Of a DNA stretch of 64,000 nucleotides, positions 44,697 through 57,300 are shown piece after piece. The translations under genes and the position numbers were made by a program. The DNA is from Telmatactis stephensoni. Taxonomy: Eukaryota; Cnidaria; Anthozoa; Actiniaria; Isophelliidae. The notes beneath the pieces are model-generated. The model made no database searches, was not told the DNA's origin, and saw only the letters and a list, made by a program, of their open reading frames with translations. The DNA lies in contig JALIZF010001911.1 in the NCBI GenBank assembly GCA_029948255.1, forward strand, positions 703,501 through 767,500, read 5' to 3'. Positions within the stretch are counted from its first letter, which is position 1. The number at the start of each line of letters is the position of its first letter.

Positions 44697-47600
44697 CTGT
44701 AAGGTAATTTAACATCCACATATTTTTTTTTCTGATCTTTCTTTCCTTTTTTCCCCCTTTCCTTTCCTTTCCTTTCCTTTCCTTTCCTTTCCTTTCCTTT
44801 CCTTTCCTTTTCTTTCCTTTTCTTTTCTTTCCTTTCCTTTCCTTTCCTTCCCTTCCCTTCTTTTTTTCTTTCTCTCTTTCTTTCTTTCTCTCTCTCTTTC
44901 TTTCTTTCTTTCTGTTTCCTTCTTGCTTGCTTGCTTTTTCTTCTTTCCTTCCATTCTGTTCATTATTTTCTTTCATTTCTTTTCTCTCCCAATTGCACTC
45001 ATTATGTCCATTTGTCAATATTCATTACTTACTTCATATACTGCGTTATCGTTTTTCCTTGAAAACAAAGAGCTAAATGTCAGTAAGGCAGTATTTCAGT
45101 TTGTTTTAATAAACTGTGAATAATTGATCATGACTATTGAGAAAATATACAAAAGAACGTTTGATTTATTTTAAATTATAATATAGATTTTTTCAAACGA
45201 GCGCTCTGATTGGCTAAAAAGCGCTTGAAACCCGTGGTATATTTCCCCCATAAACCACAGGCACGGCTCAACACTTCTTTCTGCAGTAAAAAAAAGATAA
45301 AAACCAAAAGAATGTTCAATATGAAATACGTTTTTTATTGTTTTCTGATATATTAACAAGTCACAGTTCACGACTTTCACTAGAACCTAATGTTTTGCAA
45401 TGAAAAGCGACTGATAAGAGCAAACCTGAAATCGTGTATGAAGCTTTGGATAGTTTTTCACAAAACAAATAACTCAAAAATTCAGGCAGTATTATAAGAA
45501 CAATAAGTTTATCAACAATGTTTGTATTAACAAGTTACTTTCCTTGATAAAATATAGTTCCTTTCAGCAGACTGTTATTACAGCTTTGATGACAACAAGC
45601 AATGCAAGAGAGCAACAGCGTGGAAAAACTCTCAAACTTACAAGTGATAGTTGAAGGCCGTTAAATTTACTCAATTGCCTTTGAAATATCTGCAATTCTG
45701 ACATATTTTTTTCTGTGAACAAAACGTACACATGTACAAATAAGCATTCACTTTCAGAGCATCGAAATTACGGCAAAGCTTTAAAGCTTAAAAAAGTTTG
45801 TAAAAAGGACTTAATCCGCCTAAAAATTTTTGCACATACAAGAAAAAAAAATTTTCAGTGAAAACATGTATGCTTAGACACAAGAAAGTATAGAAAAGTA
45901 CCTCAAAAGAGCAAATTTGTTGTCCACAACTTTCATGTCAACCTTCTTCAACGCCATTTTTAACTCGTGGATTGCAAATCCACGAGTTATAGTGAGGGGT
46001 CAAATATGCAAATGAGTCAGCTTACTACTTCGTGTATGACAACATGAAATGGCACTATTCAATCTATCTATTGTCTGACTAGAATGGTGCCATACATAAA
46101 GTAGTAACCTATGTCACTCACTCGCAAATGTGTTCACACTATGGCACTGCGCATGCTCGATGTAATTGACCGCAGGCCGAAAGTAATGTGGGTTCTGGGT
46201 ACGAGATTAAAGGAAAAATATGTTTTTTATTCCGGGACTCCCGAAGGACTCCCGAACCATTCACAGATCAACGATATTTGCTTTTCACGATTTATGTAGA
46301 AATTATATATAGCTATTTCAATTAACGTTGTCGCTGAAAAAAGCCTAAAGGCTAAAGCATTTCAAATATCAGTTTTGTGTACTAACAAACTTCTCTGTAG
46401 GCTATCTGAGAAATTAAGGAATATGTGTCCAAGTTGTAGAATTTGCAAAGCATACAGTGAGTTTCTATATTGTAATAATGTCACGGTGAAAAAAAAAATT
46501 CATGACTCCGCTCTCAAAGCTTTAGTAGGCTTTAGGCTTTTTTCAGGGACAACGTTAATTGAATTAGCTATATATATACAGACGTTGTTTAAAGAAGAAG
46601 CTTTTTAGATCATTAAATTCCTAGTATTAGTACAAGCTTTTCAGGAGTAAAACCATCGAAGTACCGAAACAAGTTCAGGACATGACTTACGCAATACTTT
46701 AGAATATCGGCACTGCAGTCGATAGCCAGACTTTGTGCATCGCTATCAAGCCACAAAAATCTCTTCAAGTCTAACATCAAAGTAATACAAGCTTTTAGTG
46801 TTCGTACTCTATTATCACAAGAGTCAAAGTAGATAAGTTAAACCGAAACGAAAATAAAACTCCATTTTGCCAAAGCAGTCGTCGGTCGCCGCCGCGTGAA
46901 GGCCTCGAGTCCGCTAGCCGAAAACAGCAACAAAAAGGCGTATTGAGTTAGTTTATTGGCTTAGTGTTTTGTAAAGTAATTTCTTTTATCTTTATAGCGA
47001 CATTTTGCTACAGAGCACAGAGAGAAGCATTTTTGCATTTGTTTTGTAACCACACTCTGACAATAAATATACAAAATTCACCAGACGAAATCATACAATT
47101 TCAGGATGGTCCAGTGGATATGCCCTTGGCTTTACAAGCGAAAGTTCCGGGTTCAAATCCCGGCACGGCGGGGAATTTTTTTTCCACTTTTTTTTTTGAC
47201 AGATTTTTTTTTTTTTTATAGCTAATGACTCTTTCTTCGCTAAAGAAAGTATTGATTTATTGATTTGGATTTTTGTCTTTAAATGAAAACTCGTTATTTT
47301 ACCAAAAAAAATTGTGTTTGGGCTTCCTGTGGTCATTTCGGTCAATCCACGAGTTACTTCGCCATTGGCGGTTTGATTGTCTCTTCGCAAAGGACGTCGA
47401 TGACGTCATTTTCAAAATCAAGCCAATCACAACGCTCGTTGTATCTCAATCTCGAAGTAATAAGCAATCTTATTTGCTCTCTCATGATTCTTAGGAGAAT
47501 TGATATTTTCATCTGCGAAATTTGGTTTTAAATGTTAGTTTTTTGCTTATAATTATTTTCCGCTATATTATAAAAGCAATAGACGATAGATTTTCGCCTA

Positions 47601-48956
47601 CGGCTCGTGATTTTTTAGGCTTTTTCTCGTGTTCTCCCAACATCCCGCGTGGTTTATTTCCCCGATAAACCACGGAAATCAATCGTTTATTGCTTAAAGA
47701 ACGAAGGAAGGAAGGAAAGAGAGGGAGTTGAGAGAAAGAAAGAAAAGAGATATGAAATGAAAAATGGAAGAAAGAAAGATAGAAATACCTTTGTTCTGTC
47801 CTTTTTACGATTCTCCAAATGTACAACACAAGTAGTATGATGACTAGTAAAGACACTGCAAGGAAGGCTGACAGGACACCAACTACTGTAGAAGCTGAAA
47901 GAAACGAAAAACCTTTATTTTTTGGACTACGTTGACTGATACTAGACTGATTCCATAAGTCGGTCCCAGTTCGCTCTCTGACGATTTTTTTTTCGCTCAC
48001 GGGTCCGACTTATTTGCAAACATACTCAGAAATGATCCGCATCTCGAAAAAACGAGATAGCCAATGAAATCGTTTGTTATGCCATTCAAAACATTTTGAC
48101 CAATCACATACTATGTCTTATTATAACGATCTGAAACTTCACTTCCGGTAAGACGCCATTTTGTTTTTGAAAATGAATACCAACTAAAAGGCGAAGATAA
48201 CGTTAAAGCCGTTCCAAAGAAAAGCTATTGAACAAGTTCTAGAGGGGAAAGACGTGTTTGTTTATCTTCCCACGGGATGTGGCAAAACGTTTTGCATGGT
48301 CTATTAGATGCAAAGGCCGCCAACGGCAATATTTTTGTATCGCCTTTGACGCTTTGATGAAAGATCAAGTGGACAGTTTTGAGGAAGTTACTAGATTCCC
48401 GCTTTGCCGGCTTTACCGGAGAAGTAGAAGACGATTCCACTGTGACAGAAGAGGCCAAATTTGGCAATACAAGGCTAGTAATGATTGTAATATTATCTGA
48501 CAAAGCCCAGTGGTTTTGGTCATGCCCTCGTGAAACAAGTTCTGCAGTTATAAGCCGTTTTATATCTCTCTGGAATTACATCGAAGGAGTTTAAAAATAT
48601 TCTAAGGTGTATTGATGTTGATGAGGCTCATTGTGTAACTCAGTGGTAAGCTTATGTTTTAATAAAATTTGAATGTTCCATGATGTGTGTTGTTATCTCT
48701 GCCTAGATTCACGCCGTAAAGATTGTAAACTAACTCTTCATTCTCAGTGCCCACAATTCTTCTTTTTTCTTTCTGAGAACTGCAAACGTCCTCAGCTCGA
48801 TTTAAACAAACTTTATAGGAGTACTTTTATGAGAAAACATCGAGTTGTAGAAATAAAGAGACGTTGAAATGACTTGCGAAAAATTATGGAATTTTACTTC
48901 CGGCTCATTACTCGTGCCCAGGCCTCTAGGCCGGGAACGAGTTATAAACTGCAAAT

Positions 48957-48990
<34 letters not shown>

Positions 48991-51270
48991 CCTCTGTTCG
49001 TCCTCAGCTACCTCTGATTGGTTAAGAACGTAAAAACAATGCCCTTCATTCATCACCTTTGAGCGACAGCGAACGCAAGCCAGGAACTTGAGGAATGCAA
49101 GATGGCCGACTATAAAGAAAATAGCTTTCAGAGACAGGCTTTTCCTGCAGTAGAACAATGTAATTTGGAGCTTTTAACTCGAGATATGCCTATATACTTA
49201 TATGAGCTTCAGAATGGGCTGTTATTTTGAGCTTCATCTCCAATACTTTGACCAAATATCGAACTCTCAATGGAGTACTTGAAAGAAGGCCCTCGAGATA
49301 ATGCACAGTATCAGCGGCAAGGCTTCCCCGATATAAATAAAGAAAATAGGTCGACTACAAAGAAAATAGCTTTAAGAGACAGGCTTTTCCTGCAGTAGAA
49401 CAATGTAATTTGGAGCTTTTAGCAGTTCGAATTCTACCAGAGACTGCCCCTCGGATGATTTCAGATTTATAAAAGTCAAGACTATTTTGAGGTAGAAATT
49501 CTAGTTGTAGCTGCAGGCCAGAGATTCGCGTCACCGAAATCAGTTTACAATTCATGTCGCCTCAGCCAGTTCTGATTTCTTTAATTTACATTCGGCAAGA
49601 AATCAGTGCGTCTACGGCTTGGCTTGTTATTAAGTTTCAAATCTTGTAATCGACTGACTCTATACTTTTAGACGTATATTGAGGCAGTAACTAAATACTC
49701 CAGATAGAAATTTAAAGTTATTTATCGTTTTGATCTGAAGCAATAGACAGTCAGGAGCCAGTCCGAGCACGGCTGTGACCTCAACAGTACAAGTCTGAGC
49801 TATGACAAGTGACCGTCAATTGCGTTACACTACCGTAACGTCGAGTACGTGAGGTTTTATATGCATAGCGATATTTTGCTGCACACACAGAGAGAAACTT
49901 TCTCATATTTGTTCGGATAGCTTCCCCTTGCTGTTTGTGGGGCTACAACTATAAAAACAAATACCCTGAAAACGTAGCTTAATTGTTTATGTAATTCGAA
50001 CTAAAGCGATCGTGTCCTCACCAAGAAACACGGCCGGCACGACTTTGCCCTGAAGCACTGAGACAAGCAATTAAAATTGCGATAAGAGAAAGTAAGCTGT
50101 CGTTCATCTAATGAAGGGTCTCTGGTTGATGTAGTAGGTAATTTGTATTTTCGCCTTCAAATGAAAACTCGTCATTTCATTAAGATGTATTGTTTGGGCC
50201 AACGACAGATAAAATTCACCCACATAGAGTGTTAAATCTCTCATTTTATTCTATCGATTTGAAGTACTAAAACAAACGCTCAGCCTCAATTAAATTTGCT
50301 TTTTCTCTCTCAGTATGACGGCAAAGGTCCGAGTGAGTTTTCACGGTTTGACGGGTCCATTTTATAAGTTGTGCACACACACACTTGTCTCCCTCGCAGC
50401 CGTGTTTAGACAGGGAGCGTTGCGTGACGAGGCTAAACACGGGTGCGAGGGAGACTACACACACACATGAAATACGAAGGAACTGTGATATATTTCAAAT
50501 CCAATAAATCTAGAAAATCAAATCGTCTTTCGACACGTCTGCCTCATTTTTTACTGCACGTTTACAACAACAAAATAGACCTCTATGAGGCCATGTGGTT
50601 ACTGGCCTCCAAACCAAATATAGATATAGACACATTTCAGGGCCTGTCCCTGGTTGGGGATGGGGGTAGGGGTTTACTTCGAATAGTGCATACACACACA
50701 CCGACTTTGTCCTAGTGCCTTTGGTAAGTTTATTTATATTTCTACATAAGCAAAAACTGAAGTACTATATAAAATGTAACCAGAAACACATGATGTAACA
50801 GAACCGTGCATTGAGAAATATAAATCATGTTCAACCTGCCTTCGCATCTTTAACTAGTAAGTGTACATTGTAAACACGGCTGGAAAACAAAATTTCGATC
50901 AAACATGTAAGTTCTGTTGAGAAATTGCCTCAACCAAACTGGCAACAACTAGACGCACTCGTGAGTTCACTCGTGCCCATGAAAGGGAACCCAAAATGGG
51001 CTTAAAAAGGACATTTAGATTTATAGCTGCCGCTAGAGTAAGAGCGACTGAGATGTTGTCGTTAAACTTTTTAACAAGACGCATCTCGAACCGTACACTG
51101 GTTGCCTGTAGTTCAACAAGCCGCAGTAGTAAAGACCTTTGATTTGTCTGTCAACAGCTATTATCATATCTCACATGCAAAAATATTGCCTGCAAATATA
51201 CCAGTTTATTTAACCTTTTTATTACTCGTGCCCAGGCCTTTAGGCCGGGAACGAGTTATAAACTGCAAAT

Positions 51271-51302
<32 letters not shown>

Positions 51303-54300
51303 CCTGTGTTCGTCCTGAGGGACTTCTGATTGGTTAAGAACGTACAAACAATGCCCTTCATTCATCACCTTTGAGCGAACGCAAGCCAGGAACTTTAGGA
51401 ATGCAAGATGGCCGACAACAAAGAAAATAGCTTTTAGAGACAGGCTTTTCCTGCAGTAGAACAATGTAATTTGGAGCTTTTAAATCGAGATATACCTATA
51501 TACTTATAAGAGCTTCAGAATGGGCTGTTGTTGTGAGCTTCATCTCCAATACTTTGACCAAATATCGAACTCTAAATGGAGTACTTGAAAGCCGAGGCCC
51601 TCGCGATAACGACTATTTCCTGTGAGCTGGAAAACTACGAATTTCTCATCCTGCATGTTGCTAAACGAACATACATAGAAGCAAGTCAATTATATTCCTC
51701 ATTCAAGCATTCAAAAGATCAGCTGAGAGGTTTTTGTACTGAATTTTAATTTTATATCGGAATGACATGAAACTAGATTCCATTGACCTTGTATTTCGCG
51801 TTTGGTCACGTAACGTCTTTTATTCATATATAAAACATCCGAAACATGAACGAAAAGAAACACGATTTGTTATTGTGTCAAATATACCGTTGTAGAAGTC
51901 TTTACAGCAAACAATTGAGATATATAGTGAAATAAGAAGTTGAATAAACTGGTATATTTTTGCATGTTGGAGATATTTAATACCCATGCATGATAATAGA
52001 AAAGGGCAAACACTAGTTGTTGACAGACAAACTGACTAATCAAGATATTTTTTAGTTTAAGTTAGCCGATTCAAAAAAGGTCATTATGTTACGGTTAGCT
52101 ATTTCCCAGAATGATGAAGAATGCGTGAAATGGCTCGGGAAGAGTACGAACGGAGCCGGTCATTGGAGCCTCTCTTAAAAAGGGCACGAGTGAACGCACG
52201 TGTGCGTCTAGTTAGGTATTCAAGAGCCTCGTTTTGGTTTGTACAGCAACGGCTGATGAATGAGATAAGTCGGACCCGTGAGCGAAAAAAAAATCGTCAG
52301 AGAGCGAACTGGGACCGACTTATGGAATCAGTCTAGACTGATACATGAAACCTCATCTCAGATCCTTATAAGTTAAGATTAAAAATTAGAAAATGAAACT
52401 ACCAATGATAAAAAAATAAAAATTAAACTATACTTACAATATCCCATTTGCTGGTCAGTAGACGAGAAACATGTACAGTTTGTGTAACCTAAAAAACAAA
52501 CAAGAAACATCACTATACAAGCTATAGAAGTCATTGCCAGTTACAAAACGTTTTTTTCGCTCTTTTTTGATTTGTTCAATTGGTTCGTTCGTTCGTTCGT
52601 TCGTTCGTTCGTTCGTTCGTTTGTTCATTCGTTCGTTTGTTTGTTTGGTACCATGAATCAATTTATATACTTTTACTAGAATGTATCAGCATATATGCAA
52701 TATATTTGCACATGTCTGTTTTTGGCTTGAAATTTATTTGCATATCGAATGCAAGAAATTTTGTATATGTTGACATATGGAACATTGGCTGGCGATCTCG
52801 TTCTTCAAAAGTATGCTCAACAACCGAATAACTGAGACAGTAGAAGTCATCACCAACACATTACCGTGTGACCTGGACCTGGGTATTTTAGACTTCAGCG
52901 ATCGTTGAATAATTAGCCATGTTTACCGTAATGTCGTACGAAATTCTTGCCATTCATTTTCAAATTTTACACACACAAATACATATACGTACATACATGT
53001 TTATTTTAAACATGTTTATTTCCAACAGCACCCCCAGCAAAATCATTTGGCTTTTTCATGTTTCTTTCTTGCAACACTGAGCTTTTTTGGTCAAATTTAA
53101 AACTCGTGGTCCCTGCATGTGATCTAAAGCATTTTTGTGAACGTGTAAAACTATTTCCTCCTCTTTCCAATTTTTAAATTTAGAAATTATTCAATTAATG
53201 GACCATATAATAGGGTAAAACTTGAAGGGAGAAAGAAAGAATTAAAGAAACTGAGGAATATCTTTTCTTTTCGATTGAGCAGTACCAAGATAATGATAAC
53301 ATTGCGCGCACAAAGGGATTCATACTGACTTGAGTTTCAAACGCACTAAAACAGGGTCGATGCACATACCAGCATCGCTTGCTAGTGAATCAACGGAGTT
53401 TGCATTTGTAACTGCGCACATTAGGTTGATTATTCTTAGAATTCCTACCTGTGGTGGTTTTTGGGGTAGTCATGGTTGTATCAATTGGTGTAACTACGGT
53501 CTTTGCTTTACTATCATCTTTTAGACTTTCTCCATATTGATTGGTTGCAGTAACAATAAAACTGTATTTCTTTCCTGGATCAAGGTCTTCTACCGTGTAT
53601 GTGTACTTTAGCTGGTGACCAATTAGGACGTCAGCAACCCTTGACCAACTGACATCCATTCCAATGACTCTCTTGTAGATTGTGTATTTCGTTATTTCAC
53701 CTCCATTTTCATCAGGTTTTGACCAGTGTAACGTTAATGATGTCTGATGGACGTCAGCGTTCTCGATGTCAGGTAAAGATGGTGGACCTGACAGACAGAT
53801 AAATGACTAGCGTGACATTCTAGTCCGGGGGGAGGGGGAGGTGGAACTCCTATATATAAGACGACGGGGATGCTCCCAAAATGACCCCTAAATGGTACCT
53901 GAGTGGGAGTGGCAACACTTCATTTCTACTCCTAAAAGGTACTATTTCAAAAACAATAAAAAAATTAAGTGATGAAACACTTTGTTATCGATGTGCTTTG
54001 AAGATTCAATTCAGATTCATCGAAATCATCCCTTTTAGGTAGTTTATTTACCCCAAAACAGTCCCTAAAAGGTACCACCTATGTCTTTGGTAGTCCACTT
54101 AAGTCTGAGCTAGACACCCTAAAAGGTACCAGATTGCAGATTTTGACCCCTAAAAGGTACGACGAGCATCCCCGTCCACTTACCATCGGAGTCCCCCCTT
54201 CCCGGGCGTTCTAGTTTATCTTTTATAGATTACATTTTGCAGAAAAATTGTATACTGACATATGTCACGGGCCGGGCGTAATTGTTGCAGCATCATTCTT

Positions 54301-57300
54301 CTACTTGTAAAATATACTAATTTAAACAAAAATTCAACATTTGCCATCATTACAAATGCAAAGTTACCTTGTTTTTTAGTAATGAAATCTGTGATGGATG
54401 CATTTCCATATCCTACAACATTCTTGGCGTATAACTTGACTTCATACTTTGTATCCTTTGTCAGCTCACCAACAGACCTCTGAGTTTTTGGTGCAGTGAT
54501 ATTAAAAGTCTTTGAATCAATCATCAACTTGTATTGAATGACTGGACTACCACCATTGTATACTGGTTTTGTCCACCTCACAATTACTGATGATGCTTCA
54601 ATATCTGTAACAGTGATGTTTGGAGGTCCTGGAGGAACTAAATAAATTTAACCTAAAGTTATCATCGAGAAAAATGCGGTGAGTGTTTTCTGTTTTACAG
54701 CATTCCTGGGAAGCTATCAGTTCGTGAATGCTCTTTGTTATTGTGTTTATGACCTACTTACACAACTGAGTAACATTGATGTCGTGCTGGTCACTACCAA
54801 CAACATTGGTTGCTATGCATCTATAAAGTCCATAGTCACCACTGTCTTGTCCTGTCTGTACCGTCACCTGACTACTGTCAGTCCTACTGCATTGATTACA
54901 AGGGATAACGTCACCGTTGGGTTTGAACCAGGCGAAGTCTGGAGAAGGAAATCCACTAGCAACCACACACTTTAGAGTTATTGTGTTTCCTTTCCATGAA
55001 CTTTTATCATTAGTGGAGGAGACTGTGTCAATGCTTGGTTTGTCTACAGGGCATGATAATAGAAATTGTTAAAACTAGAAACTGTCATACAAAGTAAAAA
55101 AGCAAAAGGCAAAGGCTAATGTTTTACTTCGAAATCGTAGGGAATGGTTTCCCAGATCTCCCGAGCCAGAGGCTCATGTATTAAGCGTTCGAAGGTCCGC
55201 CCTTTACGCCCTCTCTCTATCAGTGCTCCGTTTTAAAGAGCCTATAAAGTCTAGCCAGAAATAATTTCTCTCAAAAGAACTTGGCCTCTGAAACAAAAAT
55301 ATTTTGAAAAGTGGGTCTTTCAATTTCTTTTGACCGGGAAAAAGCGCTGCAAAGTTGGAGAAAAAGCACATTTTGGGCATCCTGTGGAAAAATTTGTGAG
55401 AACCCTGGGAGACTGAGACCCAGGAATAAAGTTTAATTTAGACGCTAAAAGCTCTTAATATCTTTGTATATTGTTGTTGGTATACACTATATTTAACTTC
55501 TGCTACAAATTCTACTACTTTGATATAGCTATTTTCAGAGCATGTATACAATTTGTCTGCGCATGTCTGTGTTTTGGGCTTGAAATTCATTTGCATATCG
55601 AATGCAAGAAATGTTATGTTGACACGGAAGATTTGGCTGGCTATCTCGTTCTTCAAAATTATGTTCAACTACCGAAATACTAAGACAACTGAAACATGAG
55701 CAGTCTACCTACCACTAGTGCGCTGTGGATAACTATCCAGATCGAAGGCACCCCAGATGGGAAAATATCACGCGTCAAAGTCAGTAGAAAGTTGTGAGAA
55801 GGACCAGAACTCCGCACTTTCGAGTTATAATGTTGGCGTTGAATTCATGTATAAGGTAAATTTAGTAATGGATGTCATTACCAACATGGTACTGTTTGAA
55901 TTGGATCCAATAAGAGTACTCTGGACTTCATTGATTGAATAATTAGCCATGTTTACTGGAATGTCGTACTTTTTCACTCAAAATTCTTGCAATTCACTCT
56001 GAAAATTTTACATCTTTAACAGTGCCCCCAGCAAAATTATTTAATAATACGCTTTTTCCATGCTTCGTTCTTGTAAAACAGAACTTTCTTGCTGGAAACT
56101 TCTGGTCCCTCCATGTGATTTCAAGCAATGTTTACAGTCAGGTTCAAGCCTTGTTAAAATTGACTAAATTCGGTAGCCTATATTTTTTTATAATCTGCAA
56201 CATATTTAGAAGTTAATGACCTATTTTTATACATAGTAAGGCATACAGTTTGGGCCGTATGAAGCAGCGTTTTATACTTTATAAAAGAGCAATAAATTCA
56301 TCGCTGAAATTTGCATGCAAACAACGTGCTTGGAAACACGTTCACAAAAATGCTTTGGATCACATGTAGGGACCACGAGTTTGGACTAAAAAAGCTCGGT
56401 TTTGCAAGGAAGAGACGTGGAAAAAGCGAATTACTAAATAAATTTGCTGGGGGGCGCAGTCTAAGATGTCAAATTTTGAAAGTGAATTGCAGGACTTTTG
56501 AGCGAAAAAGTACGACATTCCAGTAAACATGGCTAATTATTAAACGATCGATGGAGTCTAAAATACCCTTATCGGGTCTAATCTACACAGTAACTTGTTG
56601 TTAATGGCTTCCACTGCTTAACGTACCTTACATATAAATTTAGCGCCCACAATATTACTCGAAAGTGAGGAGTTCTGGTTCTTCTCACAACTTTCTACTA
56701 ACTTTGACGCGCGATATTTTCCCATCTGGAGTGCCTTCAGTTTGGATAATTATCCACAACGCACTAGCGGTAAGTAGACTGCTCATGTTTCAGTTGTCTT
56801 AGTATTTCGGTAGTTGAACATAATTTTGAAGAACGAGATAGCCAGCCAAATCTTCCGTGTCAACATAACATTTCTTGCATTCGATATGCAAATGAATTTC
56901 AAGCCCAAAATACAGACATGCGCAGACAAATTGTATACATGCTTATTTTCAGCTCTTTCTTTGAGTCTAAATGCCGTGATTCCGGACATTACGTCACAAT
57001 GTGCCTTACATTACGTCACAATGTCAAAGTTTATTATCAACCAAATGAGTTTATTATTAACCAAATTCGTCCCAGCCTTCCAAAGAATGCGGATTTTTGT
57101 CTGGAGCGACAGCTTTGAACGGACGGATATGATACACTGGAAAAAACCTTACATCTTTGATGTCGCTTTAATCATATTTCCCCAAGATACTCAACTTTTG
57201 AAAAATATACATTTTCGCTAGGGTTTATAGGCACTTTAAGGGTATTTAATAAAGCTACTCAAAGCTACACGGAAAGGAAAGAAGTCGAAACAAGGATGTG

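Larger units (their letters stand above)
44936..47560. other. gene C intron, mostly featureless
   Basis: Contains a short palindrome TAACTCGTGGATTGCAAATCCACGAGTTA (45961-45990), the inverted-repeat element at 46302-46580 and a tRNA-like stretch at 47101-47170. The small exon needed to join the transmembrane and tail exons should lie here but was not found. Confidence 0.5.
47945..52333. mobile_element. 4.4-kb element with perfect 69-bp TIRs, TA duplication
   Basis: 47945-48013 and 52265-52333 are exact inverse complements over 69 bp, starting GACTGATTCCATAAGTCGGT. TA lies on both outer sides (47943-47944 and 52334-52335). Inside are a broken RecQ-type helicase fragment next to the left end and two ACTCGTGCCC repeats. 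No transposase was recognised. It fills all but ~152 bp of the gene C intron between the linker and transmembrane exons, and its left end is only 50 bp from the transmembrane exon. It could also be two separate short repeats that happen to face each other. Confidence 0.65.

Noticed and set aside
44617..45018. Lys/Glu-rich ORF on the minus strand
   Set aside because: A low-complexity translation of CCTTT/TTTC microsatellites.
48195..48646. Functional RecQ helicase gene
   Set aside because: At least one stop and two frameshifts fall within 450 bp, and nothing after motif II is present.
55438..56989. Pair of similar small proteins (MNIILKNEIASQIFRV...)
   Set aside because: They appear twice only because the arms of the near-palindromic element mirror each other; no coding constraint is visible.
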